This document shows positions 6,294 to 12,879 of a DNA stretch of 12,879 nucleotides, in pieces. The DNA is taken from NCBI GenBank assembly GCA_002427745.1, contig DIYF01000042.1:1-12879 (forward strand). Direction: 5' to 3'. The DNA is from Roseivirga sp. UBA6061. GTDB lineage: Bacteria > Bacteroidota > Bacteroidia > Cytophagales > Cyclobacteriaceae. A program made the position numbers and the translations under genes. Within the stretch, counting starts at the first letter, position 1. Each line of letters opens with the position of its first letter. Under the pieces are notes generated by a model. It saw only the letters and a list, made by a program, of their open reading frames with translations, did no database searches and was not told the origin of the DNA.

Positions 6294-6473
6294 AATTCAA
6301 TTGTTTGTCTCAAGATAAACCAGATATAGTGCTTTTCCAAGTCTGAATACGATCATTTCTATTTTTTGATAGGTTAATATTTCTTAAAAACGGCCCATTC
6401 GCTATGCCGAAAGTCCATTCACACACCAGTTTTAAAGGATATTGCTTAACTTTTTAGCAACAACAGTTCTACC

Positions 6474-7232
6474 ATGAAAAGATTTTACTCACTCCTCATC
6501 GCCCTCATTCTGACCACACCTGTTCTGCTAGAGGCACAAACCAGCAAGACCCTCCCCTCTGACTATAAGCAAATGGATATGCAGGCTGTAATGGACCTGG
6601 GGCCCAATGCCATGGCAGGCGTACCCATGTATGACCTGGAAGGCAAGCTTATCAGCAATGAGGAGGGGGCAAAACTGATGAACAGTGGCGAATACAGACC
6701 ACAGTATTATGCCAATGCTGAGGGTAAGCTGGCGGCTATCAAACTCCGTAAAATTACCCAGGAAGAATTAGAGTTCTTCCGGCAGTTTGAGGAAGAACAG
6801 AAGCGCATGGCAGCTCTGATTGGTACTGAGGCTCAGGACTTCGAAACTACTGATATGCAAGGCAATCCGGTGAAGCTATCAGATATGAGGGGCTCAGTCG
6901 TAGCCATTAATTTCTGGTTTATCGGCTGTAAGCCTTGTATTATGGAAATGCCGGAACTCAACGAGATTGTGCACAAGTTTGAGGGCAAGGATGTGAAATT
7001 TATCGCCATCGCCACAGACCGCAAGGCCAGCCTGGAGAAGTTCGCTCAGCGAAAGCAGTTTGACTATAATGTAGTACCTGACGGACGCGACCTGACCAAA
7101 CTTTACGGAATCAGCGGCTACCCTACGCATTGCATTATAGATCAGGAGGGAAAAATTGCCTATTTCAAGTCGGCTTACAGCCCTTCCACCGCCTCTGAGC
7201 TGGAAGGCACTATCACAAAGCTTCTCAAATAA
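6474..7232 (+). CDS. TlpA-like periplasmic thioredoxin-fold protein, copy 1
   Basis: A 252-aa exported protein with a signal peptide (MKRFYSLLIALILTTPVLLE, cleavage near AQ at 21-22). Residues ~25-118 form an unassigned N-terminal domain shared with the next gene. Residues ~119-252 are an AhpC-TSA/TlpA-type thioredoxin fold: NFWFIGCKPC places the CxxC pair at Cys152 and Cys155, and GYPTH gives the cis-proline at 217. A third cysteine (Cys220) lies three residues after the cis-proline. Family members reduce or isomerise disulfides, or deliver electrons in cytochrome c maturation, in the periplasm. The next gene starts 17 bp after this stop and is a paralogue, so the two form an operon born by tandem duplication. 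The native substrate is not evident, since no ccm or dsb partner gene is in the window. Confidence 0.9.
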   Translation: MKRFYSLLIALILTTPVLLEAQTSKTLPSDYKQMDMQAVMDLGPNAMAGVPMYDLEGKLISNEEGAKLMNSGEYRPQYYANAEGKLAAIKLRKITQEELEFFRQFEEEQKRMAALIGTEAQDFETTDMQGNPVKLSDMRGSVVAINFWFIGCKPCIMEMPELNEIVHKFEGKDVKFIAIATDRKASLEKFAQRKQFDYNVVPDGRDLTKLYGISGYPTHCIIDQEGKIAYFKSAYSPSTASELEGTITKLLK

Positions 7233-7249
7233 GTCATCCACACTATTTT

Positions 7250-8011
7250 ATGAGATTTCTTCGACTGCTAGCTACCTGCCTCATCCTGATAAGCACTCCG
7301 GTACTCACTCAGGCCCAGTCGAAGACCTTTCCTCCTGACCTGGAGCTCTTAGCCTTTGAAAAACTGGTGGAACTGGGACCACATAACATCAAAGATTACC
7401 CCTGCTATGGCCCCGAGGGAACGCTTTTGTCCAAAAGGGCTATTTCCAGGATGCAACGAAACCCGGACTACCGGACTGAGTATTTCGGAGACAGTTCGGG
7501 AAAACTGGTCGCCATAAAATTCAAAAAGGTAACAGAAGAAGAGAAGGCTCGGATGCGGTCTTTCAGAGAGCGCAGGGAGGCACTAAAAGCCCTGTTAGGT
7601 ACCGAAGCCGCAGATTTTACCACCTCCACTCTGGAAGGGAAACCGGTTGACCTCAGCGAGCTCAGAGGATCTGTTGTAGTGATTAACTTCTGGTTTATCG
7701 GTTGTAAACCCTGCATTCAGGAAATGCCGGAGCTTAATGAGATCGTCTCTGAGTACAAGGACGACCATATCAGATTTATCGCTGTGGCCCTGGATGAAGA
7801 AGAAGCACTCAGAGCCTTCCTGGAAAAACAGGCCTTTGACTATGAAATAGTCCCTAAAGGCAGAAGCATCGCTAAACTTTATAATGTCAGCGGCTACCCC
7901 ACTCACTGTCTGATTGATACTGACGGTAAAATCACCTATCTCAAATCAGGCTATGGAGACCGCACGGCCACCGAGCTAAGGAAAAATATCGCTCAATTAT
8001 TAAAGAAGTAA
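7250..8011 (+). CDS. TlpA-like periplasmic thioredoxin-fold protein, copy 2
   Basis: A 253-aa paralogue of the preceding gene, collinear over its whole length. It has a signal peptide (MRFLRLLATCLILISTPVLT, cleavage near AQA), a shared N-terminal domain (~25-118) with conserved anchors (L-G-P, Y-x-x-E/P-G, Y-R-x-x-Y, K-L-x-A-I-K), and a thioredoxin fold with Cys152/Cys155 in an identical GCKPC, the same GYPTH and Cys220. The catalytic core is nearly the same as in copy 1 (SVV-INFWFIGCKPCI-EMPEL), whereas the N-domain and C-terminal half have drifted. One difference is an added cysteine in the N-domain (YPCYG, Cys52), absent from copy 1 (VPMYD), which could form a disulfide or act as an internal substrate. 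It converges on the minus-strand peptidase-like gene with only 8 bp between stops. Confidence 0.9.
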   Translation: MRFLRLLATCLILISTPVLTQAQSKTFPPDLELLAFEKLVELGPHNIKDYPCYGPEGTLLSKRAISRMQRNPDYRTEYFGDSSGKLVAIKFKKVTEEEKARMRSFRERREALKALLGTEAADFTTSTLEGKPVDLSELRGSVVVINFWFIGCKPCIQEMPELNEIVSEYKDDHIRFIAVALDEEEALRAFLEKQAFDYEIVPKGRSIAKLYNVSGYPTHCLIDTDGKITYLKSGYGDRTATELRKNIAQLLKK

Positions 8012-8019
8012 TTCCCGGA

Positions 8020-8784
8020 CTAATCACCGACATCCCCCGGCACCTCACCTCCATACCATACCTCCATCTCTTTCCATAGTACCTCCCGGGGAGTATCATC
8101 ATCCATAAATTCCTGATAGTCCCAGCCCTTTTGCTCAAAACAATACCGGGTCAGCATCATAAACTCCAGGTGCATACGAATGGTGGCCAGTCCGCCTTCC
8201 AGTTCGATCCAGTCAAAAGGCCCCTTAGTCTCAGACAGCAGTTTGTGATAGTAGCTCAGGGGTTTCTCAGGTGACAGGACGATATACTCCACATAGCCTT
8301 CCCACTTCCATTTAGGATGTGCACCCAAGGGGTTAGCACCGAGAAAGCCATGGTATTGGTACTGGAGATTGTGCATGAAAGCATGACTGAGAAACTGAAC
8401 CGTACTCAGCTCCCTCCCTCTGGCCCTGATGCGCCTGCTGTCATTGGTGAATTCTCCCAGCATCACCGCCTTGCCCTGAAAAGCCCGAAAAATATCATCA
8501 CCCAATGCAGCCTTCACCAGCCCGGGATAGAGCCCTCCATCATTCAGGCATATCTGACTCCGAAATGCCGGGTGGTAGAGCTCAGATTTTTTGATAACCT
8601 CGATACTCTCTCTCACTACCTGATCAAAGCCTTTAGGTAAAGGCTGATGGCGATATATGGTGACCCCTTCCAGCGCTGTTTTATGAGCATAGAGCCAGGA
8701 AGGGAAGAATAAGAAGGCCAGAAAAAGAAAAAGATTGAGCGTCAGAAAAGAGATAGCAAATCTGAAAATACGTTTGGGCTTCAT
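8020..8784 (-). CDS. Membrane-anchored metallopeptidase-like protein with altered HExxH motif
   Basis: A 254-aa protein from the ATG at 8784: a basic N-terminus (MKPKRIFRFA), one hydrophobic anchor (about 11-33), then a ~220-residue outer domain. The key segment is FLSHAFMHNLQYQYHG (131-146), which aligns by eye with the HExxH zinc helix of gluzincin-like peptidases. The two histidines (134, 138) are kept but the catalytic glutamate is alanine (135). A downstream WEGYVEYI (161-168) supplies the glutamate that would be the third zinc ligand in such folds. I recall related uncharacterised bacterial proteins with a normal HE-x-x-H at this site, so this copy may be catalytically dead or use a different chemistry. 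The upstream frame reaches a TTG at 8877, which would put the anchor 40 residues in and is disfavoured. It is divergent from the hydrolase at 8893. Confidence 0.72.
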   Translation of the reverse strand: MKPKRIFRFAISFLTLNLFLFLAFLFFPSWLYAHKTALEGVTIYRHQPLPKGFDQVVRESIEVIKKSELYHPAFRSQICLNDGGLYPGLVKAALGDDIFRAFQGKAVMLGEFTNDSRRIRARGRELSTVQFLSHAFMHNLQYQYHGFLGANPLGAHPKWKWEGYVEYIVLSPEKPLSYYHKLLSETKGPFDWIELEGGLATIRMHLEFMMLTRYCFEQKGWDYQEFMDDDTPREVLWKEMEVWYGGEVPGDVGD

Positions 8785-8892
8785 AGTTAAAAAGTGGACT
8801 GGTGTTTGTACGGGGTTTTGGTGTATCGGGATATCTGAACCAGCCAGACTATCCCCTGACTCATGTATTGACAACAACCAACCCCGAAAACA

Positions 8893-9834
8893 ATGAGACT
8901 CTTAAAAAAAGTACTTAAATACACCCTGATCTTCGTCCTTTTACTGGTGACAACAGGCTATGTCTACCTCTATGTACTCCCCAAAGGCCCGGACGTCACC
9001 CCGGTCAGCGCCATAAAAAACGGTGAAGATTCTTTTGTTATCTACGCCTACAAGGACAGTAAAAGAAAATCGATCAAAGTCCGGACTTACAAACCTGAGG
9101 CCTGGCAGGACGGGCAAAAAATTATTTTCGTGATGCATGGTGGCGGAAGAAATGCAGATGACTACCTGGACGCCTGGAAAGGCATAGCCGATGAAAACAA
9201 CTTTCTTGTGGTGGCCCCTGAATTCGCCAGCAAGTTTGCAGATATTGCCACCAACGACTATCAGGAAGGTAATCTGTTTACCTTTTTTGGTACACGAAAC
9301 CCCAGGGAAGAATGGGCCTATACCGTGGTTGAAAACATTTTTGACCACCTGAAATCGGTCAATAGTATTTCCAATAAAGGCTATGACATTTTCGGACATT
9401 CGGCCGGAGGACAGTTTGTACACCGCATGGTCATGCTTTTGCCCGAATCAAGGATTGAAACGGCCATTGCTGCAAATGCCGGGTTCTACACCTTCCCCGA
9501 CAGCGAACTCGGTTTCCCCTATGGCATAAGAAAAACCGGCATTGCCCTGGAACCGGAAATACGTCAGGCTTACCAAAGAAAGCTTATCATTCTGCTGGGA
9601 GAACTGGACAATGACCCGAGCCTGGGAATTTTCAGAACAACCGAACCGGCCATGGAGCAGGGAGGTCACCGACTGGAAAGAGGCTCAAATTTCTATGAGG
9701 CCAACAGGCAACTGAAAGACAGGAATAACTGGGCTTTCAATTGGGAAATCGACACGGTAATGAATGTGGGGCACAACTACAGGAAAATGTCCCAAAATGC
9801 AGTGAGGTGGTTAATACCCCCTACTCAGGAGTAA
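8893..9834 (+). CDS. Membrane-anchored alpha/beta hydrolase, PHB-depolymerase/feruloyl-esterase-like
   Basis: A 313-aa protein with an N-terminal membrane anchor (about 10-29) and an alpha/beta-hydrolase domain. Seen features are the oxyanion-hole stretch VMHGGGRNADDY (80-91), the nucleophile elbow FGHSAGG with Ser170, a candidate acid in GELDNDP (Asp239 or Asp241), and the histidine in NVGHNY (His294). The layout (HGGG early, GHSAGG mid, VGHNY late) fits the LpqC/poly(3-hydroxybutyrate)-depolymerase/feruloyl-esterase branch. These are secreted or surface serine esterases acting on polyesters, xylan side-chain esters or similar substrates. No carbohydrate-binding module is attached, so polymer binding is not indicated. 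The true substrate is open. It is transcribed away from the peptidase-like gene, with 108 bp between starts, and is followed after a promoter-sized gap by another alpha/beta-fold esterase. Confidence 0.85.
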   Translation: MRLLKKVLKYTLIFVLLLVTTGYVYLYVLPKGPDVTPVSAIKNGEDSFVIYAYKDSKRKSIKVRTYKPEAWQDGQKIIFVMHGGGRNADDYLDAWKGIADENNFLVVAPEFASKFADIATNDYQEGNLFTFFGTRNPREEWAYTVVENIFDHLKSVNSISNKGYDIFGHSAGGQFVHRMVMLLPESRIETAIAANAGFYTFPDSELGFPYGIRKTGIALEPEIRQAYQRKLIILLGELDNDPSLGIFRTTEPAMEQGGHRLERGSNFYEANRQLKDRNNWAFNWEIDTVMNVGHNYRKMSQNAVRWLIPPTQE

Positions 9835-9870
9835 CGATATATAGCATCTCATATAGAAAGACAGAGTTGG

Positions 9871-9899
9871 TTGTTTAATTAACTAAAAATATAGTTTTC
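9871..9899 (+). promoter_or_regulatory. Possible Bacteroidota-type promoter for the esterase gene
   Basis: TTG at 9871-9873 and TAGTTTTC at 9892-9899 are separated by 18 bp. They resemble the Bacteroidota consensus (-33 TTG, -7 TAnnTTTG) with one mismatch in the -7 box. The spot is AT-rich and would give a 5' leader of about 55 nt to the start at 9961. The assignment rests on the match alone. Confidence 0.3.
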
Positions 9900-9960
9900 C
9901 ATAACTATTTATTTAGTAGATTCGCCAGCAAAACAAAGCACAACCGACCTAAAACTGCCT

Positions 9961-11193
9961 ATGCCAAGCATCAGTCTCAGGATGTCCTTCCTGATTTCTA
10001 TCCTGTTTTACTATAGCACCAGCATCAGTGCACAATTCTCGAAAAACGCCAGTCAGGAAATCGTCATTGGCTCCATTGATTCTCTTTACTCAAACGTACT
10101 TGAAGAGCAGCGCGAACTATGGATCCATTTGCCTGAAAATATGGACTCCACCAGAAAGTATCCTGTCGTTTTTCTGCTGGATGCTCCTGCGCATTTCTAT
10201 GTCACGGCAGGCCTGCTCAAACTCCTTACCCAATGGAATATGCCGCAGTCGATTCTGGTTGGTATACCCAACACAGATCGCACGCGGGATTTTACCCCTA
10301 CCCACGTACCCTTTCAGCGAGGCAGAAAATCCCCGACTTCCGGTGGAGCGGCTGATTTCCTGGCCTTTCTGGAAAAAGAACTCAAACCCTATTTAGCCGA
10401 AAAATACCCGGTGGAGGATATGAGCACGCTGGTGGGGCATTCCACCGGTGGACTCTTTGTGGTATACACCTACCTGGAGCATCCTGAAGTATTTGACCAT
10501 TACCTGGCCCTGGACCCCAGCCTCTGGTGGGACAAAGAGGACCTGGTAATGCGCTCAGCCGACCTGATAAACCCCGCAAAGCACAAGGACAAATCTCTTT
10601 ACATTGCCGCAGCCAACAGCACCGGTATTGACAGTGCCAGGGTAAGAAAAATGAAGTCGGTACCTACTGAAATGCTCAGGGCCAACCTCCACTTTCATGA
10701 CGTGCTGGTTGAAAACAGAGAGCGGTTGAACTTTACCTGGGACTACTATGAAAATGAAGACCATGGAAGCGTTGTATTCCCCGGACTTCATAACGGCCTC
10801 CGATCGCTTTACTCCTGGTATCCTTTTCCTGAAAGATGGAGATTTAACAGCCCCAAACAGTATACGGCAGAGCAGCTGACAGGTCCTTTTTTCACCCACT
10901 TCGAAAAGCTGAGCAAGCATTTTAAGCGGGAAATGAAACCTGACTGGCAGTTTATCAATGATGTGGGCTTTTTTATGCTCACAGGGCATAATCTGCCAAA
11001 GAAAGCCCTCGCTTACCTGGAAATGAATCTGAAATTCTATCCTCAGGAATCAAGAAGCTATGTGGCCCTCGGAGATTACTATCTCATGAGAAAGAAAAAG
11101 AAAGAGGCGCTCAGCTATTTCAACAAGGCCGTAGCACTTGACGGAAATCCCGAAGCCCTGAAGAAGTCAGAGGAGCTCAAAAAGGAAGACTAG
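9961..11193 (+). CDS. Secreted esterase (esterase D/Fes-like alpha/beta hydrolase) with C-terminal TPR
   Basis: A 410-aa exported protein. The signal peptide spans about residues 1-24 (core FLISILFYYSTSISAQ); an internal ATG at codon 8 would also keep it. Residues ~30-290 match the putative esterase family of Fes, IroE and antigen-85-like enzymes: RELWIHLPENMDSTRKYPVV at the N-terminal strand pair, ILVGIPNTDRTRDFTPTH, the nucleophile elbow LVGHSTGG with Ser161, ALDPSLWW and the histidine in NEDHGSVV (His268). These enzymes hydrolyse esters, including siderophore lactones, but many Bacteroidota copies have no known substrate and no siderophore genes are seen here. Residues ~345-405 form TPR-like helices (KKALAYLEMNLKFYPQ, then EALSYFNKAVALDGNPEALK), an accessory that could bind a partner. 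It sits 126 bp after another hydrolase gene. Confidence 0.87.
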   Translation: MPSISLRMSFLISILFYYSTSISAQFSKNASQEIVIGSIDSLYSNVLEEQRELWIHLPENMDSTRKYPVVFLLDAPAHFYVTAGLLKLLTQWNMPQSILVGIPNTDRTRDFTPTHVPFQRGRKSPTSGGAADFLAFLEKELKPYLAEKYPVEDMSTLVGHSTGGLFVVYTYLEHPEVFDHYLALDPSLWWDKEDLVMRSADLINPAKHKDKSLYIAAANSTGIDSARVRKMKSVPTEMLRANLHFHDVLVENRERLNFTWDYYENEDHGSVVFPGLHNGLRSLYSWYPFPERWRFNSPKQYTAEQLTGPFFTHFEKLSKHFKREMKPDWQFINDVGFFMLTGHNLPKKALAYLEMNLKFYPQESRSYVALGDYYLMRKKKKEALSYFNKAVALDGNPEALKKSEELKKED

Positions 11194-11219
11194 CCCTACC
11201 CGTACTCATTCGGGTTTGC

Positions 11220-11254
11220 AAGGCGAGTGCCAGACATTTTCCAACGCCTTTTCT
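11220..11254. terminator. Weak candidate terminator between convergent genes
   Basis: AAGGCG (11220-11225) can pair with CGCCTT (11245-11250), followed by TTCT, in the 74-bp gap between the convergent esterase and glycosidase genes. A second small hairpin, ACCCG (11198-11202) with CGGGT (11211-11215), precedes it. The first has a 19-nt loop and only a short T-run, so it is a guess from position and pairing. Confidence 0.28.
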
Positions 11255-11267
11255 AAGCTCCCTCCAA

Positions 11268-12599
11268 TTACTTGTTTACATAAAAAGGGATATTGGCATG
11301 AGCCGTGTGGTCGTTGGGGTCATCTACATAAATGAACAGTCGGTAAGCACCCTCTTCCGCAGGAGCTTTAAATTCCACATCGGCTCCCGGCTCACTGATG
11401 ATCAGTCCTGCGATCACCGCGGGTACCTCTTCCGCATCTCCTCCTGTGGCATTGGTGGTACTTTCTTTCATGATCTCCCAGCGATAGGTCAGTGCATCAT
11501 TGTCAGGGTCCGTTACATCCACACGGGCCTTGTATGTTTGGCCTGCTGTGAGTTTGATATTATCAGTCGCCACCTTTGATTCCAGGGTAAAGTCGTTGAA
11601 CCTGGGTGTTCTGTTAGCCGGCCATTCTCCGTTCCACACATAGTGCATCACGTCAATTGACTCTGTTTCACGGCCATCGGGCATAAACATACCAAACCAG
11701 GTTGGTGTGCGCTCCTGCTTCTGCCCCCAGAGAAACACGTAGGATCCAACCACCTGCTCTCGCTGAGACAAAATGGCTTCATTATATCGCTTGTGATAGA
11801 AATCTGCCTTCACCGAGCTATTATTCTCAAAAGGGGCTCCCCATTCGGTATTGCCCACTTCCCAGTATCCGGTAGCTCCCCATTCGGTCACCATCAAGGG
11901 TCCCTCCCAGCCAGACTCCTTCAGCAATCTGGGCAGGATTTCCACCTCGGCATACATTTGTACACTCAGGATGTCGATATCCGGAGCGCGCTCTTTGATA
12001 AGGTCCACATACTTCTTGTTCATACCTGCCAGCGAGGTTGTGGTAAGATGGTTGGGGTCTATTTCATGAATCATTTTTGAGATCTCGTTCACGGCATCCC
12101 AGACCTTTGGATTTTCTGAATGGTGATTGAGCTCATTACCAATTCCCCAGATAATCAGAGCCGGATGATCCTTCAGTTCCATTACTTCCTTTCGAATACG
12201 CTCGCGTTGTGCCTTTACCGCTGCTTCATCATCGTAGTCAAAGCCCAGTCGTTCGCGGCCTACATCAATTCCCATGGTCACCTTCAGGCCATACTTTTGT
12301 GCATCATCCAATACCTCTCTGCCCGATCTCTGACCATTATCTGTACGCCAGGTTCTGAATGAGTTAGCCCCATGAGCCGCCAGTTTAGGAATACTGCCAA
12401 ACTCCAGTCCGGCCCCCTGGATAAAGAAAGGCTCACCATTCAGGTGTAGCTCAAAGCCCTCTGCCCCTTTTTCAATAGTGGCTTTGGTAATATCCGGATC
12501 CTCATGGCCCTGCTCTTTGTCAGAACAGGATATTATGAAGAAAGCAGACAACAGAATGCAAAAACAGAAACGACTGGAAACAGAGGATTTGTAATTCAT
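11268..12599 (-). CDS. Clan GH-A glycoside hydrolase (GH2-like TIM barrel) lipoprotein with C-terminal Ig/PKD-like domain
   Basis: A 443-aa lipoprotein: signal core CILLSAFFIISC with the acylated Cys at 25. Residues ~45-335 look like the TIM-barrel catalytic domain of GH2/GH5-type (clan GH-A) enzymes: FFIQGAGLEFG and GANSFRTWRTDN at the first strands, WGIGNELNHH with the acid/base candidate Glu156, LSVQMYAEVE, and VTEWGATGYW with the nucleophile candidate Glu239. The two glutamates are spaced as in retaining glycosidases of this clan. Unlike classic GH2 beta-galactosidases it lacks the N-terminal jelly-roll and Ig domains. Instead a beta-rich domain of ~95 residues (about 345-443, with DVTDPDNDALTYRWEI and YRLFIYVDDPNDHTAHANI) follows, resembling PKD or cadherin-like folds. 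It is probably anchored in the outer membrane or periplasm and degrades a glycan; the sugar cannot be named. No SusC/SusD pair is adjacent. Confidence 0.86.
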   Translation of the reverse strand: MNYKSSVSSRFCFCILLSAFFIISCSDKEQGHEDPDITKATIEKGAEGFELHLNGEPFFIQGAGLEFGSIPKLAAHGANSFRTWRTDNGQRSGREVLDDAQKYGLKVTMGIDVGRERLGFDYDDEAAVKAQRERIRKEVMELKDHPALIIWGIGNELNHHSENPKVWDAVNEISKMIHEIDPNHLTTTSLAGMNKKYVDLIKERAPDIDILSVQMYAEVEILPRLLKESGWEGPLMVTEWGATGYWEVGNTEWGAPFENNSSVKADFYHKRYNEAILSQREQVVGSYVFLWGQKQERTPTWFGMFMPDGRETESIDVMHYVWNGEWPANRTPRFNDFTLESKVATDNIKLTAGQTYKARVDVTDPDNDALTYRWEIMKESTTNATGGDAEEVPAVIAGLIISEPGADVEFKAPAEEGAYRLFIYVDDPNDHTAHANIPFYVNK

Positions 12600-12742
12600 G
12601 GGTAAGCGGTGTTTGCATTGAAGATATTAAATAACCAAAGAAAAACTTACCAAATGCCGCATATAGCCTATGCTAACGTTTGCTTAACCTACTGAAGGTC
12701 TGGCAGGAAGGATTCTTATTCACATTATTCCACTTATCACGA

Positions 12743-12777
12743 TTTGCTGGTCAAATACATAGCTGATACTTATTTTG
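12743..12777 (+). promoter_or_regulatory. Possible promoter for the EthD-domain gene
   Basis: TTTG at 12743-12746 and TTATTTTG at 12770-12777 are 23 bp apart and resemble the Bacteroidota -33/-7 boxes (TTTG, TAnnTTTG) with one mismatch. This would place transcription start about 15 bp before the ATG at 12800. The rest of the 200-bp gap between the divergent glycosidase and EthD starts shows nothing else convincing. Confidence 0.25.
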
Positions 12778-12799
12778 GATCAAACCAAAACACATAACC

Positions 12800-12879
12800 A
12801 TGGTAAAAGTAATCGTCATCTATGGCCATCCGACAGATCCGGAGGCATTCGAAAAGTATTACAGAGAGACCCACCTGCC
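12800..12879 (+). CDS. EthD-domain protein (N-terminal fragment)
   Basis: The first 26 codons read MVKVIVIYGHPTDPEAFEKY then YRETHL before the window ends. This is the start of the EthD family, small dimeric ferredoxin-like (alpha+beta barrel) proteins. The leading strand V-x-V-I-x-x-Y, the P-x-D-x-x-A-F-E-x-Y-Y helix and the H-L at its end are diagnostic. The family was named for a protein needed in ethyl tert-butyl ether degradation, but most bacterial members are of unknown or stress-related function. The leader is AT-rich, with no Shine-Dalgarno sequence, as for other genes here. The downstream context, which would tell its role, is outside the window. Confidence 0.8.
   Translation, partial: MVKVIVIYGHPTDPEAFEKYYRETHL

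Noticed and set aside
8941..9423. A 160-codon minus-strand frame inside the alpha/beta hydrolase gene
   Set aside because: Fully antisense to a gene with clear catalytic motifs; no recognisable domain in the translation.
10555..10989. A 144-codon minus-strand frame inside the esterase gene
   Set aside because: Antisense to the esterase coding region, and the translation has no domain or signal.

Overview
The window looks like chromosomal DNA from a Bacteroidota member, most likely a Cytophagales-type environmental bacterium. This is inferred from gene content and style: almost no Shine-Dalgarno sequences, a membrane-anchored LytTR regulator, TlpA-like periplasmic thioredoxins with a GCKPC active site, many lipoproteins and signal peptides, and a REP-associated transposase remnant of a type I associate with this phylum. 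No database search was possible, so the lineage is a judgement.

Left block (1-2877, all minus strand): a transmembrane LytTR regulator, a membrane-anchored MORN-repeat protein, a PAP2-family membrane phosphatase, and the first 47 codons of a sodium-dependent (NSS/SNF) transporter running off the left edge. Gaps are about 91, 37-42 and 106 bp, so partial co-transcription is possible, most plausibly for MORN and PAP2. Together they suggest a cell-envelope theme.

Gap at 2878-3460 (about 580 bp): it holds the decayed C-terminal end of an IS200-like/REP-associated tyrosine transposase (RAYT). This is followed directly by a nested palindromic element (3228-3388) with a 14-bp perfect outer inverted repeat, an 8-bp inner one and two hairpins, which looks like a REP/BIME unit.

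Middle block (3461-6293): a TPR lipoprotein and a two-TM/TPR fusion protein on the plus strand; a small exported coiled-coil protein on the minus strand whose stop codon abuts the previous stop; a 98-aa orphan protein on the plus strand ending at a very strong intrinsic terminator; and a 49-aa PspC-domain membrane protein on the minus strand.

Right block (6474-12879): a tandem pair of paralogous TlpA-like thioredoxins sharing a novel-looking N-terminal domain; a membrane-anchored metallopeptidase-like protein with an altered HExxH motif (HAFMH) on the minus strand; a membrane-anchored alpha/beta hydrolase; a secreted esterase with a C-terminal TPR; a clan GH-A glycosidase lipoprotein on the minus strand with a C-terminal Ig/PKD-like domain; and the first 26 codons of an EthD-domain protein at the right edge. 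Most products from 6474 onward are predicted periplasmic or membrane-anchored.

No rRNA, tRNA, CRISPR array or intact mobile element was seen. No complete new multi-gene system is evident. The most notable items are the RAYT remnant with its nested palindrome, the duplicated thioredoxins with an unassigned N-domain, the apparent pseudo-peptidase and the orphan 98-aa gene.
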